Program-made: the position numbers and the translations under genes
Assembly (NCBI RefSeq): GCF_001905545.1
Contig: NZ_LIPD01000009.1
Span: 585,576-649,575 of the forward strand
Length of the DNA stretch: 64,000 nt
Reading direction: 5' to 3'
Origin: Streptomyces sp. CB02056
GTDB lineage: Bacteria > Actinomycetota > Actinomycetes > Streptomycetales > Streptomycetaceae
In this document: positions 59,957 through 64,000 of the stretch, piece after piece
Layout: each line of letters begins with the position of its first letter
How positions within the stretch are numbered: the first letter of the stretch is position 1
The notes under the pieces: model-generated
What the model saw: only the letters and a program-made list of their open reading frames with translations
Database searches by the model: none
What the model was told of the DNA's origin: nothing

Positions 59957-61654
59957 ATGACCCAGAACCTGGCCGACACCTCCCGGCCTGCCGCCGACAC
60001 CGCTCACGAGGCGAACGTCAGCGCGTCCAGAGGCTGGTGGCGGGACGCGGTCATCTACCAGGTGTACCCGCGCAGCTTCGCCGACTCCAACGGCGACGGC
60101 ATGGGCGACCTGCCCGGCGTCCGCAGCCGCCTGCCCTACCTGCGCGACCTCGGGGTGGACGCGGTCTGGCTGTCGCCGTTCTACGCCTCGCCGCAGGCGG
60201 ACGCCGGCTACGACGTCGCCGACTACCGCGCCGTGGACCCGATGTTCGGCACCCTGCTGGACGCCGACGCCCTCATCCGGGACGCCCACGACCTGGGCCT
60301 GCGGATCATCGTCGACCTCGTCCCCAACCACTCCTCGGACCAGCACGAGTGGTTCCAGCGCGCCCTGCGGGAGGGCCCCGGCTCCCCGCTGCGCGACCGC
60401 TACCACTTCCGCCCCGGCAAGGGCGAGCAGGGTGAACTCCCGCCCAACGACTGGGAGTCCATTTTCGGCGGCCCGGCCTGGACCCGCAGCGAGAACCCGG
60501 ACGGCACCCCCGGCGACTGGTACCTGCACCTGTTCGCCCCGGAGCAGCCCGACTTCAACTGGGAGAACCAGGCCGTCGCCGACGAGTTCCGCTCGATCCT
60601 GCGGTTCTGGCTCGACATGGGCGTGGACGGCTTCCGCATCGACGTCGCCCATGGCCTGGTCAAGGCCCCCGGCCTGCCCGACCTCGGCGGCGCCGACCAG
60701 CTGAAGCTGCTCGGCAACGACGTCATGCCGTTCTTCGACCAGGACGGCGTGCACGAGATCTACCGCAGCTGGCGCACGATCCTCGACGAGTACCCGGGGC
60801 AGCGGATCGGCGTCGCCGAGGCCTGGACCCCGACCGTCCAGCGCACCGCCAACTACGTCCGCCCCGACGAGCTGCACCAGGCCTTCAACTTCCAGTACCT
60901 GGGCACCGGTTGGGAGGCCGCCACGCTGCGTGAGGTGATCGACCTCTCGCTCGACTCGATGCGCCCGGTCGACGCCCCCACCACCTGGGTGCTGTCCAAC
61001 CACGACGTCACCCGGCACGCCACCCGGTTCGCCAACGAGCCCGGCCTCGGCACCCAGATCCGCACCCCCGGCGACCGGGCGCTCGGCCTGCGCCGCGCCC
61101 GCGCCGCCACCCTGCTGATGCTCGCGCTGCCCGGCTCGGCATACGTCTACCAGGGCGAGGAGCTCGGCCTGCCGGACGTCACCGACCTGCCCGACGAGGT
61201 CCGCCAGGACCCGTCCTTCTTCCGCCAGGCCGGCCAGGACGGCTACCGCGACGGCTGCCGCGTCCCGATCCCGTGGTCCGGCACCGAGGCCCCGTACGGC
61301 TTCGGCCCGGTGGCCGGCGGGCCGTCCTGGCTGCCGCAGCCGGCCGAGTGGGCCGAGCTGAGCGTCGAGGCGCAGACCGGCGACCCGAACTCCACCCTGG
61401 AGCTCTACCGCAGCGCGCTGGCCGTCCGCCGGGCCCAGCCCGACCTCGGCGCCGGCACCGGGGTCGAGTGGCTGGAGAGCCCCGAGGGCACCCTGGCGTT
61501 CCGCCGCGGCGCCTTCGTCTGCACCGTGAACACCACCGGCGAGCCGGTGCGGATCGCGGCCCCGGGCACGCTGCTGCTCGCCTCGACCGACCTCGTGGTG
61601 GACGGCGGCGAGACGGTGCTCGCTCCGGACAGCACCGGCTGGTGGGCGGTCTGA
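59957..61654 (+). CDS. Alpha-glucosidase, GH13
   Basis: 565 residues. GH13 regions: DAVWLSPFYASPQADAGYDVADY, GVDGFRIDVAHG (nucleophile Asp), IGVAEAW (acid/base Glu) and VLSNHDVTRH (transition-state Asp). No signal peptide, so it acts on imported maltose and maltodextrins in the cytoplasm; it corresponds to AglA-type enzymes. AAGGGA precedes the ATG. It is downstream of malG in the same direction. Confidence 0.93.
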   Translation: MTQNLADTSRPAADTAHEANVSASRGWWRDAVIYQVYPRSFADSNGDGMGDLPGVRSRLPYLRDLGVDAVWLSPFYASPQADAGYDVADYRAVDPMFGTLLDADALIRDAHDLGLRIIVDLVPNHSSDQHEWFQRALREGPGSPLRDRYHFRPGKGEQGELPPNDWESIFGGPAWTRSENPDGTPGDWYLHLFAPEQPDFNWENQAVADEFRSILRFWLDMGVDGFRIDVAHGLVKAPGLPDLGGADQLKLLGNDVMPFFDQDGVHEIYRSWRTILDEYPGQRIGVAEAWTPTVQRTANYVRPDELHQAFNFQYLGTGWEAATLREVIDLSLDSMRPVDAPTTWVLSNHDVTRHATRFANEPGLGTQIRTPGDRALGLRRARAATLLMLALPGSAYVYQGEELGLPDVTDLPDEVRQDPSFFRQAGQDGYRDGCRVPIPWSGTEAPYGFGPVAGGPSWLPQPAEWAELSVEAQTGDPNSTLELYRSALAVRRAQPDLGAGTGVEWLESPEGTLAFRRGAFVCTVNTTGEPVRIAAPGTLLLASTDLVVDGGETVLAPDSTGWWAV

Positions 61655-61679
61655 CGTGGTTGGAATAGGCTCTGGGACC

Positions 61680-62699
61680 GTGACTACGGCGCGACTCTCA
61701 GACATCGCGGCGCAGGCGGGGGTCAGCGAAGCCACCGTCTCCCGCGTGCTCAACGGCAAGGCGAACGTTTCCGCCGCCACCCGGCAGACCGTGCTGGCGG
61801 CACTCGACGTGCTCGGGTACGAGCGGCCGACCCGCCTTCGCCAGCGCAGCGCCGGGCTGATCGGCCTGATCACGCCGGAGCTCAGCAACCCGATCTTCCC
61901 GGCGCTGGCCCAGGTGATCGAGCAGGTGCTCAGCCGGCACGGCTACACCCCGGTGCTGTGCACCCAGACGCCGGGCGGGTCCACCGAGGACGAACTGGTG
62001 GACATGCTGGTGGACCGGGGCGTGGCGGGCATCGTCTTCGTCTCCGGCCTGCACGCCGACACCACCGCCGACCACGACCGCTACGCCCGGCTGGCCGGGC
62101 GCGGGGTGCCGTTCGTGCTGATCAACGGCTACAGCGAGAAGATCGACGCGCCGTTCATCTCGCCGGACGACCGCGCCGCGATGTGGATGGCCGTCCAGCA
62201 CCTGGCCGAACTCGGGCACGAGCGGATCGGGCTGGCCGTCGGTCAGCGCCGGTACGTACCGGTGCTGCGCAAGATCGAGGGCTTCACGGCGGCGATGCGC
62301 GAGGTGCTCGGGCTCGGCCGGGAGGAAGCCGAGAACCTCGTCCACCACACGCTGTTCAGCGTGGAGGGCGGGCACGCGGCGGCCGGCGCGCTGCTCGACA
62401 AGGGCTGCACGGCGATCGTCTGCGGGAGCGACATGATGGCGCTCGGGGCGATCCGGGCGGTGCGGCAGCGCGGGCTGTCGGTGCCGCAGGACGTGTCGGT
62501 GGTCGGCTTCGACGACTCGCCGCTGATCGCCTTCACCGAGCCGCCGTTGACCACGATCCGCCAGCCGGTCGAGGCGATGGCCACGGCGGCGGTGGACGCG
62601 CTGCTGGAGGAGGTCGGCGGGAACGCCGCCCAGCGCGGCGAGTTCATGTTCCAGCCGGAGCTGGTGATGCGCGGGTCCACCGGGGCCTGCGCGCGCTGA
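61680..62699 (+). CDS. malR: LacI-family repressor, probable MalR
   Basis: 339 residues. The N-terminal HTH TARLSDIAAQAGVSEATVSRVLNGKANVS is the LacI type, followed by a periplasmic-binding-protein-like sensor domain (GLIGLITPELSNPIFPAL, VVGFDDSPLIAFTEPPLTT). It probably represses malE through the CTTGCAG site at 56259-56279. Here malR closes the operon, whereas in S. coelicolor (from memory) it is divergent from malE. GTG at 61680 starts at the HTH; a GTG 8 codons earlier is possible. Confidence 0.9.
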   Translation: MTTARLSDIAAQAGVSEATVSRVLNGKANVSAATRQTVLAALDVLGYERPTRLRQRSAGLIGLITPELSNPIFPALAQVIEQVLSRHGYTPVLCTQTPGGSTEDELVDMLVDRGVAGIVFVSGLHADTTADHDRYARLAGRGVPFVLINGYSEKIDAPFISPDDRAAMWMAVQHLAELGHERIGLAVGQRRYVPVLRKIEGFTAAMREVLGLGREEAENLVHHTLFSVEGGHAAAGALLDKGCTAIVCGSDMMALGAIRAVRQRGLSVPQDVSVVGFDDSPLIAFTEPPLTTIRQPVEAMATAAVDALLEEVGGNAAQRGEFMFQPELVMRGSTGACAR

Positions 62700-62721
62700 A
62701 CCCCGGCCGCCACGGCCGTCG

Positions 62722-62759
62722 GACGGGCCCCGGAGGGCGATCGCTCTCCGGGGCCCGTC
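62722..62759 (+). terminator. Hairpin terminator after malR
   Basis: A perfect 14-bp stem (62722-62735 with 62746-62759, arm GACGGGCCCCGGAG) with a 10-nt loop, 23 nt past the malR stop. Confidence 0.75.
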
Positions 62760-62818
62760 GGCGTGCGCGCGGTCGGCCGTGGCGGGCCGTGGCAGGCCGT
62801 GCCGGGCCATGGGGTGGC

Positions 62819-63019
62819 TCAGCCCTCCTGGGCGGTAGGGCGGTCGGCGGTCAGGCGGTGCCCGTCGGCGGCCTCGCCGGTACGGGTCTCGGTACGGCGG
62901 CCGCAGGCCAGGTAGTCGCGCAGGACCAGTTCGACGGCGTCCTGGGGGCTCTTGGTGCCGGAAAGCATCATCGCGTCGATCGCGAGGTTCGCGTCGAGGG
63001 TGACGGTGACCTGGGCCAT
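62819..63019 (-). CDS. Small VapB/ribbon-helix-helix-like protein, orphan
   Basis: 66 residues. MAQVTVTLDANLAIDAMMLSGTKSPQDAVELVLRDYLA has a strand then two helices, as in VapB-type antitoxins or ribbon-helix-helix proteins; the rest is a polar tail. GAGGAGGAG lies 6 nt before the ATG. No PIN-domain or other toxin gene is adjacent, so it may be a solitary regulator. Confidence 0.65.
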   Translation of the reverse strand: MAQVTVTLDANLAIDAMMLSGTKSPQDAVELVLRDYLACGRRTETRTGEAADGHRLTADRPTAQEG

Positions 63020-63187
63020 GTGACTCCTCCTCGGGTGCAGAGCAGCAGCATGCCCGCTGGGGCGGCGATCCACCACGGAACGGGGCGGAACCGCGGTCGG
63101 GAACGGTCGGGCACGCCGTGGCCCCGGGAACGCCGGAACCCCCGGGGAGGAGCGACCAGACTCTCCCCGGGGGTGGTGGGCGGTCAG

Positions 63188-63309
63188 TGTTCGGACGACG
63201 GCCGACAGCTGACGGATAACAGCTGACAGATGTTGAAAGCTGTCAGCTGTTATCTGTTACCCGTCAGCTGTTACCGGCCGTCCGTCGGCCGTGCGCCGTG
63301 GACGGTGCG
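63188..63309. repeat. Inverted heptad-array element, copy D
   Basis: Centre 63230-63239 (ATGTTGAAAG). Rightward from 63240: CTGTCAG, CTGTTAT, CTGTTAC, CCGTCAG, CTGTTAC, CGGCCGT, CCGTCGG, CCGTGCG, CCGTGGA, CGGTGCG. Leftward on the - strand from 63229: CTGTCAG, CTGTTAT, CCGTCAG, CTGTCGG, CCGTCGT, CCGAACA. A perfect 15-bp stem (63215-63229 with 63240-63254) closes the 10-nt loop. It abuts the 3' end of the LysM-NlpC/P60 gene. Confidence 0.88.
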
Positions 63310-63315
63310 CCGTCC

Positions 63316-64000
63316 TCAGACCCGGCCGGCGAAGTCCGGGGCCCAGTTGGCGATGCTCTGCTCGCGGACGCCCGAGCTCGGGTTGGCGGCCTCGACGTAC
63401 TTGCCGTTGCCGACGTAGATCGCGACGTGGTAGACGCCGGAGTCCTTGCCGTTGTTGGACCAGAACAGCAGGTCGCCCGCCTGGAGGCTGTCCAGCGAGA
63501 CGTGGGTGCTGGCGGCGGCCTGGTCGGCGGCGACGCGCGGGACGGAGATGCCCGCGGCGCGCAGCGCGGCCTGGGTCAGGCCGGAGCAGTCCCAGCCGCC
63601 GTTGCCGGTGCCGCCGTAGACGTACGCCTGACCGACCTTCGACTCGGCGAAGGAGACCGCGGCGGCCATGCTGCCGGTCGCGGCCGGCGCCTGGGTCTGG
63701 GTCTGCGTCTGGGCCTGGGGCTGCGGGGCGGGCTTGGTGGCGGGCTTCGCGGCCGGCTTGGTGGACGGCTTGGCGGCCGGGGCCTCGGGCTGCGCGGTCG
63801 GCTGGGCGTTCACGGCACCGCCGTTCGCGGACTGGCCGGACTTCTGCGAGCGGTCGAACCAGGTGAAGTCCGAGCCGGACGTGCCGGCGGAGGACTGGCC
63901 GGCCCGGGCCTGGCCGTTGCCGCCGAAGGACAGCTGCTGGCCCGGGTAGATGGTGTCCGGACCCTCGGTCAGGGTGCCGCGGTTGAGGTCGTACAGCCGC
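63316..64000 (-). CDS. LysM-NlpC/P60 cell-wall endopeptidase (5' end outside window)
   Basis: The last 227 residues are visible; the start lies beyond 64000. The window edge begins within a LysM domain (RLYDLNRGTLTEGPDTIYPGQQLSF). A Ser/Gly linker and a low-complexity Ala/Pro/Lys then Gln-Thr repeat (about 50 residues, spacer through the wall) lead to the NlpC/P60 domain: VGQAYVYGGTGNGGWDCSGL (catalytic Cys), RVAADQAAAS and GVYHVAIYVGNG (catalytic His). It should cleave peptidoglycan peptides outside the cell. Confidence 0.92.
   Translation of the reverse strand, partial: RLYDLNRGTLTEGPDTIYPGQQLSFGGNGQARAGQSSAGTSGSDFTWFDRSQKSGQSANGGAVNAQPTAQPEAPAAKPSTKPAAKPATKPAPQPQAQTQTQTQAPAATGSMAAAVSFAESKVGQAYVYGGTGNGGWDCSGLTQAALRAAGISVPRVAADQAAASTHVSLDSLQAGDLLFWSNNGKDSGVYHVAIYVGNGKYVEAANPSSGVREQSIANWAPDFAGRV

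Noticed and set aside
62820..63315. Complete toxin-antitoxin module around the VapB-like gene
   Set aside because: No PIN-domain or other toxin frame on either side; the space is occupied by heptad element D and the malR terminator.

Overview
The window is about 72% GC with strong third-position G/C bias, GTG/TTG starts, many 4-nt stop/start overlaps and gene families typical of Streptomycetaceae (Streptomyces/Kitasatospora). This assignment rests on gene content and composition, not on a database search. There is no rRNA, integrase, transposase, prophage or CRISPR array. The region looks like ordinary chromosome with accessory insertions.

Layout. 1-4.6 kb: aldehyde dehydrogenase, a small unknown protein, a YveA-like amino-acid permease and tRNA-Leu(GAG) with a long intrinsic terminator. 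4.9-6.2 kb: anti-sigma-type ATPase and idi. 6.8-12.2 kb: a tight six-gene operon (nucleotidyltransferase, glycerol-1-phosphate-type dehydrogenase, CDP-alcohol phosphotransferase, GT2, ABC-2 permease, ABC ATPase), probably making and exporting a glycerophospho-type surface compound. 12.4-24.5 kb: a hopanoid operon, hpnC-hpnD-hpnE-polyprenyl synthase-shc-hpnG-hpnH-dxs-hpnO. With idi nearby, this covers precursor supply, squalene, hopene and C35 side-chain steps. 24.5-29.3 kb: small membrane protein, I78-like inhibitor, PAP2 phosphatase, FabG, a tandem MarR protein, aldo/keto reductase. 29.9-33.5 kb: heterodimeric ABC exporter with one intact and one degenerate ATP site. 33.7-37.2 kb: lapA-like gene coupled to gluABCD. 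37.4-40.2 kb: LysR, cysteine dioxygenase and YeiH-type exporter (sulfur handling). 40.3-49.5 kb: methyltransferase-fold protein, GntR-TetR fusion, a large NPF-motif protein, TetR, NUDIX, serine hydrolase, a frameshifted NTF2-like gene and a second aldehyde dehydrogenase. 49.9-54.2 kb: class I terpene synthase divergent from a large LAL-type regulator. 54.4-56.1 kb: galM and a GNAT. 56.2-62.7 kb: maltose system (malE, malF, malG, alpha-glucosidase, LacI-type malR) behind a CTTGCAG operator. 62.8-64 kb: orphan VapB-like protein and the 3' part of a LysM-NlpC/P60 hydrolase.

The most unusual signal is not a gene. Four intergenic loci (10-117, 42212-42340, 57752-57816, 63188-63309) share one architecture: two outward-reading arrays of 7-bp units (CTGTCAG, CTGTTAT, CTGTTAC, CCGTCAG, CTGTTCG and similar) in inverted orientation, meeting at a spacer that is exactly 10 nt in all four copies and starts with AT. 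Each lies at the 3' end of at least one gene. One supplies the last codons and stop of a regulator gene, and one sits between malE and malF. I know of no described actinobacterial element like this. The nearest parallels are cyanobacterial heptanucleotide STRR repeats and enterobacterial REP hairpins.
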